In this document: piece by piece, positions 23,701 through 32,866 of the stretch
Layout of the letters: the number at the start of each line of letters is the position of its first letter
Numbering within the stretch: position 1 is the stretch's first letter
Source: CALDTK01 sp965213735
GTDB lineage: Bacteria; Bacteroidota; Bacteroidia; Chitinophagales; Saprospiraceae
Direction of reading: 5' to 3'
Assembly: GCA_965213735.1 (NCBI GenBank)
Contig: CBDCAB010000006.1
Coordinates: 1,550,001-1,614,000, forward strand
DNA: 64,000 bases
Program-made: the position numbers and the translations under genes
Notes under the pieces: model-generated
What the model was told of the DNA's origin: nothing
Databases searched by the model: none
What the model saw: the letters and a program-made list of their open reading frames with translations, nothing else

Positions 23701-26700
23701 TCAAAAGTCGAAGCCAGCCACTACGCGTACAATCGGATCGGTACCGTCTTCGGGAATATAGTAGCCGCCACTGATGGTAAACAGGCTGAGTGGACGCAGA
23801 AACAGACCGCCGCCGTAGCTATAGTGCCAGACATCGCTGCCGGAAAATGGCTCCCCATCCTCAATCCAAACGCGACCGTGATCGAAAGCGGCAAATACCC
23901 CAATACGGCTCTTGAAGGCACGTCGTGTAAACTGCTGCCGCAAGTCGAAATTCTGATAGACGCGCCTGTCACCGTTGAAGCGTTCGCGGCGGTAACCTCT
24001 TAGCTGTCCCGCTCCCAAGGTTTGGGCATCGTAGAAGAAGTAGTTGCCAGCCGAAACTCCTGCGCCGACACGAGTCACTGCGGTAGCCCCACGCCAAAGG
24101 TGCTGGTAGAGTGTTAGCGAGGTATTTGCCATCCATATTTCGGCAGCTTGCGGTTCGATGCGGTGGCGGTAGCGCCCATCTATCGTGAAGCGCATGCCAT
24201 CGCGCGCAAAGCGGGGAACATCAAAGTTGGCGTACTCATAGCCAAGGGAGGCGCCGACATAGCTCGCGCGGTCGAACAGCGGGTCGCTAGGCAATCGGTC
24301 GCGCAGAAAACGCTCAGGATCTCTTTCGAGCCGAATACTTTCTCCCTCCAAAGCCATGCGTAGCCCGCCGATGTGCGCCTTGTTGCGCAGGTAGAGCGAA
24401 GGATAAAAGCCAATGAGCTGTTGACGGATTTGGTAGAAGGAGATATTATCTACAGTTTCTTCTGTGTCATTGCCACGACCGAAGAAGTTGACCGCGTAGC
24501 TAGGAGTTTGGTAAGCAACATTAACCGCTAAATCGAGGCGAGGGGCGAGATCGATTACACTTACATCATAATCGAGTCGAATGCCTTGGCTTACAGTAGC
24601 AAACGTGCCGTTGATTGATTGCGTGAAGTGTCGGTGAAAGGTGTAGAAATGCTCCTGGTAGCCAAGTCCTATCTTGACACCATCATCTCGATTAAAACCC
24701 GCAGTAGGCAAGAAGATTCCGTAGTCGTAATCTACCCCGCGGTAATCGTAGGTATTGAAACGCGGGTAGTGGGTGAGGTGCTTTTCGGTTTCCCGCCCTA
24801 GCTCGAGCTTATCCTCATCGGGCCAGGCATACACGCGCGTGCGGCGACGCATGGCACGCGCATTATCTGTCGTCACCACCTCGTCTTCTTCCGGACCAGG
24901 TACTATACGTACTTTAATGCTGTTGTTTTTCGAGTCACCTCGCACCACAAACTTATCTTCCTCACGAAGGCCAAATAGTTGGACGCTGTTGGTTTCTGAC
25001 TTGATGAATTCACGGTGGTAATAGCGGTCGCCTTTCTCCTGGCCTTTGAAGTCGTAAATGTCAACTACAATATTACCGTTTTCGAGCCGCTCAACATCGA
25101 AATAATCATCTTCGTCGGTCCCAACAACGTAGACTTCTTTTGCTTGAAATTCGTAAAGCTTGGTTGCGTATTTCACCAGATCATCGCGACGTGCTTTAAA
25201 TGCTTCAGTGTATTCTTCTGCTCGCTCACGGCGCACTTCAGCGGGCCAATCATCAAACGCTGCTGCAATCTCTTCGTCGGTAAGTTTTTGTTGCAACTCG
25301 AGAGCTGCTTCAATCCAATCTTCTCGCGTCAGCTCATTTAAGAATCGGCGGTCGAGCATGCGCGCTTGAAAGGTGAAGTCATGTATCCAAGGCTGCTTCT
25401 TATCAAAATTTTGCACTTCGCGAATAGCGGGAAGAGTCATGCCTGCCAGCCGCAGCAGCGCACCGTCGATTTTGAGCATTGCCTGATCTCGGTCGCGAGG
25501 AATAACTCGCCAGGTGCTAACGCCGGTCTCTTCATCTTTATATTCTGCATAGCGCCACTGGTCGCCGTGGCGATCAAAATCTCCGAGAAGCAGATCGAGC
25601 AGGCGTGCCCTCACGAGACTCTTCTGATCGATCTGGTCTTTATAGCTTTCCTTGACCTTCTCCATCACATCGTCGCGCCCGTCGATATCATCAGGATTAC
25701 CGAAAGGACCGTCTTCTGCAATCCACTCATCGCTTGGACGCTCTTCGAGCAGATAAAGATCATTAGCAAAGTACGCATTTAGCTCACCTAAGGCAGGTTG
25801 GGCGGGCATGTAATAAATCTTGGGATTAGCGTGCGGAATATCGACCGCTTCGGCTATGTCTGCCGCGGTAAGTGCACCAAAGGGATTGGCCGTAAAAAAT
25901 ACATCGCGTGTAAGGGTTATGAGCGGCCCCACACGTGCGGGTGCTGGTAGCAATCTGCGTGGGTCTTTGCGGATACTACGCAGGGCATATTCACGCCCAT
26001 CTTCGGTAGCTAGTCTCAGCGAGTTGGTTTGGCCACCCCCGCCGCGTTTCACCACTTCCAGGCCACCATCAAAGTCCTCGAGCCGAAGCACGGGATAGGT
26101 GTATTTAGTTTCAAATAAGTCGCGATTATTGTATCCGAATGCCCACTTGTAGAGTGGACCGAATTTTCGGTAATTCTCAAAAGGTGCGTAACTAATTGAA
26201 TCTTGATCCGAATCATATAGCTCAAAATCACCTTCGAAGGTTCTAGAAGGGAGCGTATATAACTTGGTCTTAAATAGGGTTTTGCCGGAAGGTGAACCAT
26301 CAGCCTCACGAAATAGCGCCCAAGCCTCGCCATTAGCGTAGTAGTGAACCTCAGCAAAGCCGGGAACTCCCCCAGTAAAGACAGTACCCTGCCCGACCTT
26401 ACCCGGATCGACTCGAGCAGCCGTGCCCGAACCAATGACTGGATGATATTTGTACGTGCCGTACTGCAGCAAATACTCGTGAGCACTCGCGAAGACGACA
26501 CTCGGATGCTCGTCAAAAATGTTGCGCAGCATCGAGCGCAAATCTTCCATCTTAGGCGAGAACAAATCTTGCTCCACCCCAATTTTGGTGCGCCAGTAGC
26601 TCGTGAGCGGCCCGTAGCGACCGTTGCCAAACATGGTTTTGAAATTATTCTCTCCACCCCGCGGCCCACGGCTAATAATCGGGTGATGCATCGCCACGAT

Positions 26701-27375
26701 GACGTGCTTGAAAGCGACATCTTTAGCCAGATTGGTGAGTCGCCACTGAAAGCCGCGTCGCGTCTGCGCATCACAGCCTTCATTGATCTCCTGATACTCC
26801 GTCCAGTCGCTGATAAACCACTGACTGTTGATGATGAGCAGTCCAATATCAGGAGTTACTTCGAGCAGCACGGGATCGCCACAGGCATTTTCGGGCAGCA
26901 TGATTTCCTTGCCGTACTTCTTCTCGATATAGTCTTCCACGCGCTCAGCGCCATCTATGTCGTAGTGCGCCCAATCCTGGTCGCCGTGCAAAAATGTGAC
27001 TGTGCCTGGATAGTCGTCCACCACCTCCAGCTGCGTCTTGATCTGGTTGCGGGCCGACTCTGCTTCGGGGTCGTCATCGTCTTTTTTCGGCATACCTGTT
27101 TTGAAGACTTGGTCGCCCATAAAGAGCACGGCTGAGTTGGTGTCAGCTTTCGCCAAAACCCGTTGCAGCAGTTGCAGTGCGGGCGCATCTTCCAAATTTT
27201 CTACTCCCCCAGCGCTGCCGGTGAGGTAGACGCTGTAGATCGGATCTTCGGTGGGTAAGTCAGCAGATGCTTGCGGCTCGAGTTCGTCGCTATCATACAT
27301 CGGCTTGTAGCGAGCGCAGGATACAAGAAGGAGGATAGCGCAAGTTGCGGGGGCCAGCCGAAGCAATAGCTTCAT
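23701..27375 (-). CDS. Outer-membrane metallophosphoesterase / kinase-like / beta-barrel fusion lipoprotein
   Basis: A 1224-residue protein with several parts. Residues 1-20 are a lipoprotein signal (LLVSC, Cys20). Residues ~45-330 are a calcineurin-like phosphoesterase with diverged metal motifs (FMGDQVF for GDNxY, HGDQDW for GNHD, and an intact MHHPII). Residues ~430-690 contain NSLRLATEDGREYALRSIRK, DLLLGDFDRHGDQWRYAEY and VIPRDRDQAML. This order resembles the N-lobe, catalytic loop and metal-binding loop of CotH/HipA/FAM20-type atypical kinases. Residues ~740-860 are beta-rich, and ~880-1224 form an Omp85-like barrel (LGYEYANFDV, final strand VRVVAGFDF). It stands alone between recQ and a divergent carbonic-anhydrase-like gene. 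Phosphatase and barrel assignments are moderately sure; the kinase-like region is my inference. Confidence 0.75.
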   Translation of the reverse strand: MKLLLRLAPATCAILLLVSCARYKPMYDSDELEPQASADLPTEDPIYSVYLTGSAGGVENLEDAPALQLLQRVLAKADTNSAVLFMGDQVFKTGMPKKDDDDPEAESARNQIKTQLEVVDDYPGTVTFLHGDQDWAHYDIDGAERVEDYIEKKYGKEIMLPENACGDPVLLEVTPDIGLLIINSQWFISDWTEYQEINEGCDAQTRRGFQWRLTNLAKDVAFKHVIVAMHHPIISRGPRGGENNFKTMFGNGRYGPLTSYWRTKIGVEQDLFSPKMEDLRSMLRNIFDEHPSVVFASAHEYLLQYGTYKYHPVIGSGTAARVDPGKVGQGTVFTGGVPGFAEVHYYANGEAWALFREADGSPSGKTLFKTKLYTLPSRTFEGDFELYDSDQDSISYAPFENYRKFGPLYKWAFGYNNRDLFETKYTYPVLRLEDFDGGLEVVKRGGGGQTNSLRLATEDGREYALRSIRKDPRRLLPAPARVGPLITLTRDVFFTANPFGALTAADIAEAVDIPHANPKIYYMPAQPALGELNAYFANDLYLLEERPSDEWIAEDGPFGNPDDIDGRDDVMEKVKESYKDQIDQKSLVRARLLDLLLGDFDRHGDQWRYAEYKDEETGVSTWRVIPRDRDQAMLKIDGALLRLAGMTLPAIREVQNFDKKQPWIHDFTFQARMLDRRFLNELTREDWIEAALELQQKLTDEEIAAAFDDWPAEVRRERAEEYTEAFKARRDDLVKYATKLYEFQAKEVYVVGTDEDDYFDVERLENGNIVVDIYDFKGQEKGDRYYHREFIKSETNSVQLFGLREEDKFVVRGDSKNNSIKVRIVPGPEEDEVVTTDNARAMRRRTRVYAWPDEDKLELGRETEKHLTHYPRFNTYDYRGVDYDYGIFLPTAGFNRDDGVKIGLGYQEHFYTFHRHFTQSINGTFATVSQGIRLDYDVSVIDLAPRLDLAVNVAYQTPSYAVNFFGRGNDTEETVDNISFYQIRQQLIGFYPSLYLRNKAHIGGLRMALEGESIRLERDPERFLRDRLPSDPLFDRASYVGASLGYEYANFDVPRFARDGMRFTIDGRYRHRIEPQAAEIWMANTSLTLYQHLWRGATAVTRVGAGVSAGNYFFYDAQTLGAGQLRGYRRERFNGDRRVYQNFDLRQQFTRRAFKSRIGVFAAFDHGRVWIEDGEPFSGSDVWHYSYGGGLFLRPLSLFTISGGYYIPEDGTDPIVRVVAGFDF
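27146..27159 (+). repeat. GCTTTCGCCAAAAC iterated motif, exact copy
   Basis: Exact copy inside the phosphoesterase fusion gene, read on the coding strand as GTT TTG GCG AAA GC (VLAKA). Confidence 0.7.
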
Positions 27376-27449
27376 ATGTACAAAACGAGTGAGGTATTAA
27401 GTCCAACACCAACCAAGTCTTTCCGGTTGGCTGGATGCATTTTGCAGCC

Positions 27450-27968
27450 ATGAATCAGCTGCTAGAAGTACGTGGAAAAACGCCTCAGGTTCCTGCTTCG
27501 TGTGTAATCATGCCGACAGCTATCCTCACAGGCGACGTGCGCGTGGGTGAGCATTGCTCCTTTTGGTTTCACACTGTGGTGCGCGGAGATGTCAATAGCA
27601 TAGTGCTCGGCGACTATGTCAATGTGCAGGATGGAGCCATCTTGCACTGCACCTACCAAGGTGCCGATTTGCGCATCGGCTCGCGGGTTAGTATAGGTCA
27701 CCGCGCCCTCGTGCATGGCTGCGAAGTAGGCGATGATGTGCTCGTGGGCATGGGAGCCATAGTCATGGATGATGCCGTGGTCGAGTCTGGCTGTCTCATT
27801 GCTGCGGGCGCTGTGGTGACACAAGGCATGCACTGCCGGTCAGGCCACATTTACGCAGGTGTACCTGCCAAGCCTATTAAAGAACTCTCCCCCGAAGCTT
27901 TTCAGCAGGAAGTGCAGCGAATTGCCCAAGCATATCCCATGTATGCCAGTTGGTACAGCTTCCGCTAA
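27450..27968 (+). CDS. Gamma-carbonic-anhydrase-family hexapeptide protein
   Basis: A 172-residue left-handed beta-helix protein. Hexapeptide turns are visible through VGEHCSFWFHTVVRGDVNSI, GDYVNVQDGAILHC and SIGHRALVHGCEVGDDVLVG. The three His zinc ligands of the gamma class fit HC, GH and HG positions in that stretch. The group includes YrdA/CaiE-like proteins, many without proven carbonic anhydrase activity. ATG 27450 is used; the frame extends five codons upstream. It is divergent from the large phosphoesterase gene and its end overlaps the convergent SET gene by four bases. Confidence 0.88.
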   Translation: MNQLLEVRGKTPQVPASCVIMPTAILTGDVRVGEHCSFWFHTVVRGDVNSIVLGDYVNVQDGAILHCTYQGADLRIGSRVSIGHRALVHGCEVGDDVLVGMGAIVMDDAVVESGCLIAAGAVVTQGMHCRSGHIYAGVPAKPIKELSPEAFQQEVQRIAQAYPMYASWYSFR

Positions 27969-28342
27969 AACCACAGCGTGCTCCTGTCGGCGCCATCGGT
28001 GTAGTCGATGCAGATTTCTTCACCTGGAGCAATATCGCGCTGCGCCACAATGCTGATGGTTTCGGCAGAGAAGTCCATCTCGTAATCAGCATTGGGTGAG
28101 TCTGAATGATTGTACAAGGATCCATAACCTAGCGCGATGGCGGTAACATCTCTGCCCTCCCAATCAAAGTAGTAATCATGGAGTAAGCTGGCGTGAATAC
28201 GCGCCTTGTCTTGAGCAGGCAACACGATGACCGGACAAACTTCTATGGTGCTGCCTTGTGCGATTTCTTCGGCGGTAAACACGCCCCTACCGCGACCACT
28301 AGTGTGTGCGATATACAAGGCGTGGTGGCGCTGCAGACTCAT
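27965..28342 (-). CDS. SET-domain protein (putative lysine methyltransferase)
   Basis: A 125-residue protein consisting of a compact SET domain. Seen: SGRGRGVFTAEEIAQGSTIE (SET-N, SAM side), the pseudoknot strand GYGSLYNHSDSPNADY and the closing motif GEEICIDYTDG. SET proteins transfer a methyl group from SAM to protein lysines; bacterial targets are mostly unknown. The start (ATG 28342) overlaps the transporter stop (ATGA), so it is translationally coupled as the last gene of a four-gene operon. No post-SET Cys cluster is present. Substrate unknown. Confidence 0.85.
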   Translation of the reverse strand: MSLQRHHALYIAHTSGRGRGVFTAEEIAQGSTIEVCPVIVLPAQDKARIHASLLHDYYFDWEGRDVTAIALGYGSLYNHSDSPNADYEMDFSAETISIVAQRDIAPGEEICIDYTDGADRSTLWF

Positions 28343-29229
28343 CGGCGCGAAAGGTAGACGCCGAGCAAGATCAGACCTAGACAAGCCACCGTCAGCCACG
28401 TCACCGGCTCATCATCCAGTATTGCCCAGCCAAAGGCAACAATGGGCACGAGGTAGCTTACCGTACTAGCAAACACAGGTTCGGTTAGTTGTACCAGTCG
28501 GAAGAAAAGCCAGCTAGCCAGCGCCGTGCCGATCAGCCCTAGAAATAATACAGCTGCGTAAGAGGTGAGTAAGGTGCTGCTTTCGCCAAAACCCATGGGC
28601 AGTGCTTCCGTAAATACTAGTGCGCCAGCGGCATAAATCCCCAGCGGCGACATGGCTCCCGCAGTGACTAGCAGTGGATTGGTTCGAGGAAACTTGGCCT
28701 TGACAATATTGAAACTGAGGGCATAACAAAGTGTAGCCATCACTGCTGCCGCGATGTAGAGCAGCGGCCAAGCTCCCGCACCCAAGGAGGCAAAGCCATA
28801 GCGTGCGGCTACCAATAGTACCGCTCCGACGAGGCCAACTAAAATTCCACCTAGCTGCCGCGCCTCCAGCTTGAGGGAGAACCACATCACCGCCACCAAA
28901 AGCGTAAGCAATGGTGTGAGCGAACTCAGAGCGGCGGCAAGGCTGCTCGATATCTGCGTCTGCGCTAAGGGAAACAAAAACGAGGGCAGACCGGTGCCAC
29001 AAAGACCAATCACAATCAGCACCAGCCAATCACGCAGGGCCAGTCCACGACACAAGCGTAGCGCAAACGGCAAAAAGGCTAGCCCTGCCACGGCGAGTCG
29101 AAGATGGCCAACTTGCCAAGGCTCGAAATCCAGGAGACTCTTTTTGATGAGGATGTAGCTGCTCCCCCACACGAGCGCCAGAGCTGCCAGCGTGAGCCAT
29201 GCTTGAATGGGTTGAGAAGCTGAACTCAC
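28339..29229 (-). CDS. EamA/DMT-family transporter
   Basis: A 296-residue inner-membrane protein with ten hydrophobic helices in two EamA repeats (~10-140 and ~155-290). Typical signs are LALVWGSSYILIKKSL at the start of repeat one, a helix with SSLTPLLTLLVAVMW, and LVPIVAFGWAILDDEP in repeat two. Family members export metabolites or amino acids; the substrate is not readable. It overlaps the upstream glycosyltransferase stop and the downstream SET start by four bases each. An exact 14-mer motif copy is at 28579-28592. Confidence 0.9.
   Translation of the reverse strand: MSSASQPIQAWLTLAALALVWGSSYILIKKSLLDFEPWQVGHLRLAVAGLAFLPFALRLCRGLALRDWLVLIVIGLCGTGLPSFLFPLAQTQISSSLAAALSSLTPLLTLLVAVMWFSLKLEARQLGGILVGLVGAVLLVAARYGFASLGAGAWPLLYIAAAVMATLCYALSFNIVKAKFPRTNPLLVTAGAMSPLGIYAAGALVFTEALPMGFGESSTLLTSYAAVLFLGLIGTALASWLFFRLVQLTEPVFASTVSYLVPIVAFGWAILDDEPVTWLTVACLGLILLGVYLSRR
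28579..28592 (+). repeat. GCTTTCGCCAAAAC iterated motif, exact copy
   Basis: Exact copy inside the EamA gene; on the coding strand it is read as TTT GGC GAA AGC (FGES). Confidence 0.7.
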
Positions 29230-30740
29230 CGCGACAAGGTAGTCGAGACACTAGCTGCAGCACTTGTACAATGGAGCTGCTTTACCACCACACGCTCGGT
29301 ACTATAGTCAGTCGGCTCAGCTCTCAGCTGAAGTTGCACCAGTTTGCGTTCGATACTATCAGCAGCTAAGCTGGGTGCATTGATGCGATCGTGCCAATTC
29401 ATGTACCAATTGTCCACGATGAAGTAGGAGCTGTCGCTGGCCATATCCTTGCAGGCTGGCAGGTGTGTGATGAGGCGAGCTACTCTCAGAGGAGCAGAGC
29501 CATCAGCGTGGAGATATTTAGCATAGCGTTCGAAGACACTGCTGCCGTAGAATATTGCATTGCTCGGGCTTGCTACCAGCATAGCAGCTAATGCTTCGCG
29601 TACAGCAGGGTACTCTAATGTGCGCTCGTAACGGGTGAGCTCGACAGTGGGGTACAACAGCAGCAGCGAGCATGATGCTACTGCTACGTTTAGGCCCGGA
29701 ACATCACCCAAACCCGCGTACACCATTCGTATGGATGCTAAGGATAGAATGGGCGTAAAGAGCAACACGTGGCGGATATCGAGACACACGGGGTTGTAGC
29801 TACTCAGCGAGATCGTCATAAAATTCATCGACGCTAAACAGATAGCACTCGCCGCCGCACTCAACCAAAATAGCCGTCGATTTACTGCGCTGCGGAGTGC
29901 TACAATGAGGCTCAAGACCAGTAGCAGCAGGAAATGCACCACTAGCCAGTGAGACGTTATCAAGTCCCAGAAGCCAGTCGTTAAGCGCTCCACGAGGTGC
30001 TCGAGGGGAAGCAAGCCGTAGGAGCAGGGGTTGACGTACTCTGCTGCTGCGATGAGGTCGAGTCGATGCGTGGCAGAACCAAAGACTACATAGCAGAAGA
30101 TGCCATACGCCAGCAGCAGCCCACCCGCACTCATTGATACGCCGAGCCAGTAGCGCCACCTTCCCCCGGACAAATCGTAGAGCGCAAAGCCAGCAAAGAG
30201 CGGCAGGAGCAAAATGACGGTCCCTTTGCTGTTGAATGCTAGGAACAGACACAGTCCTCCGAGGATGCCCCACCACCAGCTGCGCCCTCGCTGATACGTA
30301 TACCATGCAGCGAAGCCACAGGCACTCAGGGTGAGATCGGGCATCAGCTTATTGGCGTAGAAGAAGTTCCAGGCCGTCGAAAAGTACAGACAGACGAAGC
30401 CTAGCAGTGCCACCCAGCCTAGGCGCCGCAATAGGTGTGCAGCCAAGCCAAAGATGAGCAGCGTCGACAAGAGCGCTGGCAGACTCGACGTGAAGTCATT
30501 CACGCCAAATAAGCCGTACCAAAAGGCCAGCGCAGCTATGTGAGTTAATCTGTAGCTGTAATGGTCGTTAGCACGGAAATGCCCATGCAACCACTCCTGC
30601 GCAAGTTCGCTGTAGAAAAGGTCATCGTAGCCGAAGTGACCATAATGGAAGTAGAAGTGGTGTACCAGCAGTGCAAGCAGCGCAGCTAGTAAAACGAGCA
30701 GCTTGGCTGGGGCATCTTTTCCCAGCCATTGTTTTATCAC
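29226..30740 (-). CDS. GT-C glycosyltransferase-like membrane protein (PMT/ArnT family)
   Basis: A 504-residue polytopic membrane protein. The first loop has GHFGYDDLFYSELAQEWLHG, the acidic first-loop signature of GT-C (GT39/ArnT-like) enzymes that use polyprenyl-phosphate sugars. About ten further hydrophobic segments follow, then a soluble periplasmic C-terminal part (~395-504). ANKLMPDLTLSACGFAAWY matches the second conserved loop. The acceptor is unknown. It is the second gene of an operon with a lipoprotein upstream and a transporter downstream, all joined by ATGA overlaps. Confidence 0.8.
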   Translation of the reverse strand: MIKQWLGKDAPAKLLVLLAALLALLVHHFYFHYGHFGYDDLFYSELAQEWLHGHFRANDHYSYRLTHIAALAFWYGLFGVNDFTSSLPALLSTLLIFGLAAHLLRRLGWVALLGFVCLYFSTAWNFFYANKLMPDLTLSACGFAAWYTYQRGRSWWWGILGGLCLFLAFNSKGTVILLLPLFAGFALYDLSGGRWRYWLGVSMSAGGLLLAYGIFCYVVFGSATHRLDLIAAAEYVNPCSYGLLPLEHLVERLTTGFWDLITSHWLVVHFLLLLVLSLIVALRSAVNRRLFWLSAAASAICLASMNFMTISLSSYNPVCLDIRHVLLFTPILSLASIRMVYAGLGDVPGLNVAVASCSLLLLYPTVELTRYERTLEYPAVREALAAMLVASPSNAIFYGSSVFERYAKYLHADGSAPLRVARLITHLPACKDMASDSSYFIVDNWYMNWHDRINAPSLAADSIERKLVQLQLRAEPTDYSTERVVVKQLHCTSAAASVSTTLSR

Positions 30741-31102
30741 TGGCGCACCAGAATCAGGGTTTCCGGATTACCTGCGCGGTTCATGTCGAGCACGAGCGTA
30801 TCGCCTTCTAGCTGCGGTACACCAACGACTTTCTCCACTTTGCGACCACCGGATGCAGTGGTGTATAGCTTTGCCTCCCGAAACACGAAGTCTCCCTCTT
30901 CCACCTGATTGTTAAGGGTGGCGGTGTAGCTGAAGTCTTCGTTGAAGCTGAACTGCACCGCTTGTGCACGCTCGTAATTATGGTTGACTCCGTCGGTCCA
31001 ATCTACTCCTTGCCACTCGCCGTAGAGTAGCGGCAATCGCTCGTCGCTGGTGTTGCAGGCAGTAAGTAAGGCTATGCAGAGGGCAATGAGAAGGAAGCGC
31101 AT
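30737..31102 (-). CDS. Small lipoprotein, lipocalin-like, unknown function
   Basis: A 121-residue lipoprotein (MRFLLIALCIALLTACN, Cys16). LLYGEWQGVDW followed by alternating strands (AVQFSFNEDFSYTATL, EGDTLVLDMNRAGN) resembles small lipocalin-like domains of Bacteroidota, with unknown ligand. It is the first gene of the minus-strand four-gene operon and has a TATGTTTG element 22 bases upstream of its ATG. Its stop overlaps the glycosyltransferase start. Confidence 0.7.
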   Translation of the reverse strand: MRFLLIALCIALLTACNTSDERLPLLYGEWQGVDWTDGVNHNYERAQAVQFSFNEDFSYTATLNNQVEEGDFVFREAKLYTTASGGRKVEKVVGVPQLEGDTLVLDMNRAGNPETLILVRQ

Positions 31103-31124
31103 AAGAGTAATGGTTTGTGTCGGC

Positions 31125-31132
31125 CAAACATA
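31125..31132 (-). promoter_or_regulatory. -7 promoter element (TATGTTTG) of the lipoprotein-GT-EamA-SET operon
   Basis: Perfect TAnnTTTG on the minus strand, 22 bases from ATG 31102. This is one of the few clearly leadered starts here. It sits just before the flotillin stop codon region at 31139. Confidence 0.5.
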
Positions 31133-31138
31133 CTGATC

Positions 31139-32761
31139 CTAGCTTTTGCCGCCAGGTGAAGCGCCATTAGCACGCTTGATTGGGGTTTTGGCGACAGCTG
31201 TCTCCTCTGCCTCCACTTCGGTGCCGAGATACTGAGGCAGGTTCATACCAGCCATATCGAACAAGTCGCGCAGAGGCGGTACAGACTTGTAAAGTCCGCT
31301 CACGAAGTTGGCTGTCGAGCCTACCCCATCGTGGCCATTGCCGCCGTTGCCACCACCTTCCCAGACGGTCACCTTGTCGATCTTGATGCCTTTGATCGCC
31401 TCGACCTGTGTCTTCACGAGTTCGGGCAGCTTGTCGGCAACGAGCATCAGCACAGCCTCCCGCGCATCGCCTCCAGCTGCCTCGACGATAGCCTTCAGAC
31501 CTTCAGCCTGCTTGGAGAGTACTTCGAAATTGCCCTGCGCTTCGGCCTGCTTCATGGAGAGCAAGGCATCGGCCTCGCCCCTGGCGGTGCGGCGAATCTT
31601 CTCCGCTTGCGCCTCCGCAGTCAGCTCTGCCTGCCGCTTATCAATCTCGGCCTGTACAATCTCATCTGCTTCTTTAGTGGCACGATCACGGTCGGCACGC
31701 GCTCTTTCGGCTGCCTGCTCAGCTTTGTATGATTCCTCGAGTGAGTTGGCGCGCTGAATCTTCTCGGCGGCAGTAGCCCGGCGAAGCGATTCTGCTTCAC
31801 GTTCGCGGCGTATAGCTTCAGAATCAGCAATTTTCACCTTAGCCTGGTTTTCACCCTCGGTGGCCTGGGCATTAAACTCAGCGACTTTAATGCGTTCTTT
31901 TTGCAGCGCATCGGCCTCACCGATACGTGCACGCGCCTCTGCTTCGGATACGGCAATGCGGCGCACACGCTCTGCCTCAGCAACTTGCGTTTCGGCCTCA
32001 GCCTGGGCGGTTGCGACGCGAATGCGCTGCACTTTCGCTGCTTCGGCCTCACCGGAGGCAGCCTCGGCCTCGGCATTGGAGACTTTCACCCGCTGGAGCT
32101 GACGAGCCTCAGCCTCGCCAATGGCACCAGTCTGATTGCGCTGGGCCACGCGCACCTTCGCTTCGTTAATGGCTTGTGCGGCTGCTTCCTTACCAAGCGC
32201 CTCGATATAGCCTGACTCATCCTGGATGTCGGTAACATTTACGTTGATGAGCTCGAGTCCAATTTTGCGCAACTCGGTGCCGACGTTGTGGTAGACATTG
32301 GCGAGAAACTTATCGCGATCGGAGTTGATCTCTTCAATGTCCATGGTGGCAACGACGAGTCGTAGCTGGCCAAAAATGATGTCCTTGGACATGTCGCGGA
32401 TCTCATCTTCCGAACGGTTGAGCAAGCGCTCAGCAGCGTTGGTCATCACACCGGCTTCTGTGCTGATGGCCACTGTAAAGCGGCTAGGCACATTGACGCG
32501 GATGTTTTGTCGCGAAAGCGCACCGTGCAAGTCCACATCGATAGAGATAGGGTGCAAGTCGAGGTAGGCATAATCTTGTACTACCGGCCAGACAAAAGCA
32601 GCTCCACCCGCGAGACATTTAGCAGATCCGGATCCGGTTTTACCGTAGATGACCAAAATCTTATCCGACGGGCACTTCTTGTAGCGTGCAACCCAGACCA
32701 GCAACAACACCAATAGGAAAAGGCCCGCTGCTGCAAAGCCGATAGGAATAAGGAGGTCCAT
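31139..32761 (-). CDS. Flotillin-family membrane scaffold protein (YqiK/FloT-like)
   Basis: A 540-residue protein with one N-terminal membrane segment (MDLLIPIGFAAAGLFLLVLL), an SPFH/PHB domain at ~35-210 (NVPSRFTVAISTEAG, DIEEINSDRDKFL, GLELINVNVTDIQDESGYIE), and a long Ala/Glu-rich coiled coil at ~215-400 with the repeated AEA pattern of flotillins. The C-terminal part has VTVWEGGGNGGNGHDG. Flotillins organise membrane microdomains. I chose ATG 32761, preceded by GGAGG-like bases and starting the membrane helix. The NfeD-like gene lies about 105 bases upstream on the same strand; such pairs are widespread. Confidence 0.93.
   Translation of the reverse strand: MDLLIPIGFAAAGLFLLVLLLVWVARYKKCPSDKILVIYGKTGSGSAKCLAGGAAFVWPVVQDYAYLDLHPISIDVDLHGALSRQNIRVNVPSRFTVAISTEAGVMTNAAERLLNRSEDEIRDMSKDIIFGQLRLVVATMDIEEINSDRDKFLANVYHNVGTELRKIGLELINVNVTDIQDESGYIEALGKEAAAQAINEAKVRVAQRNQTGAIGEAEARQLQRVKVSNAEAEAASGEAEAAKVQRIRVATAQAEAETQVAEAERVRRIAVSEAEARARIGEADALQKERIKVAEFNAQATEGENQAKVKIADSEAIRREREAESLRRATAAEKIQRANSLEESYKAEQAAERARADRDRATKEADEIVQAEIDKRQAELTAEAQAEKIRRTARGEADALLSMKQAEAQGNFEVLSKQAEGLKAIVEAAGGDAREAVLMLVADKLPELVKTQVEAIKGIKIDKVTVWEGGGNGGNGHDGVGSTANFVSGLYKSVPPLRDLFDMAGMNLPQYLGTEVEAEETAVAKTPIKRANGASPGGKS
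31185..31198 (-). repeat. GCTGTCGCCAAAAC, one-mismatch copy of the iterated motif
   Basis: Minus-strand copy with one change from GCTTTCGCCAAAAC, within the flotillin C-terminal codons. Confidence 0.45.
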
Positions 32762-32866
32762 GAGCTGATTTTTTGTTTTGTCCGATGAATGTAAGTGTCC
32801 GGGATGCGTGGTCGTTTGCAATCACGACCGAAGTGGCTCAAAATACGACTAACGGCCTTGCCTGGG

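Noticed and set aside
26049..27135. Long open frames (263-265 codons) overlapping the phosphoesterase fusion gene
   Set aside because: The 1224-residue gene has clear domains over the same bases; the shadows have no motifs or signal.
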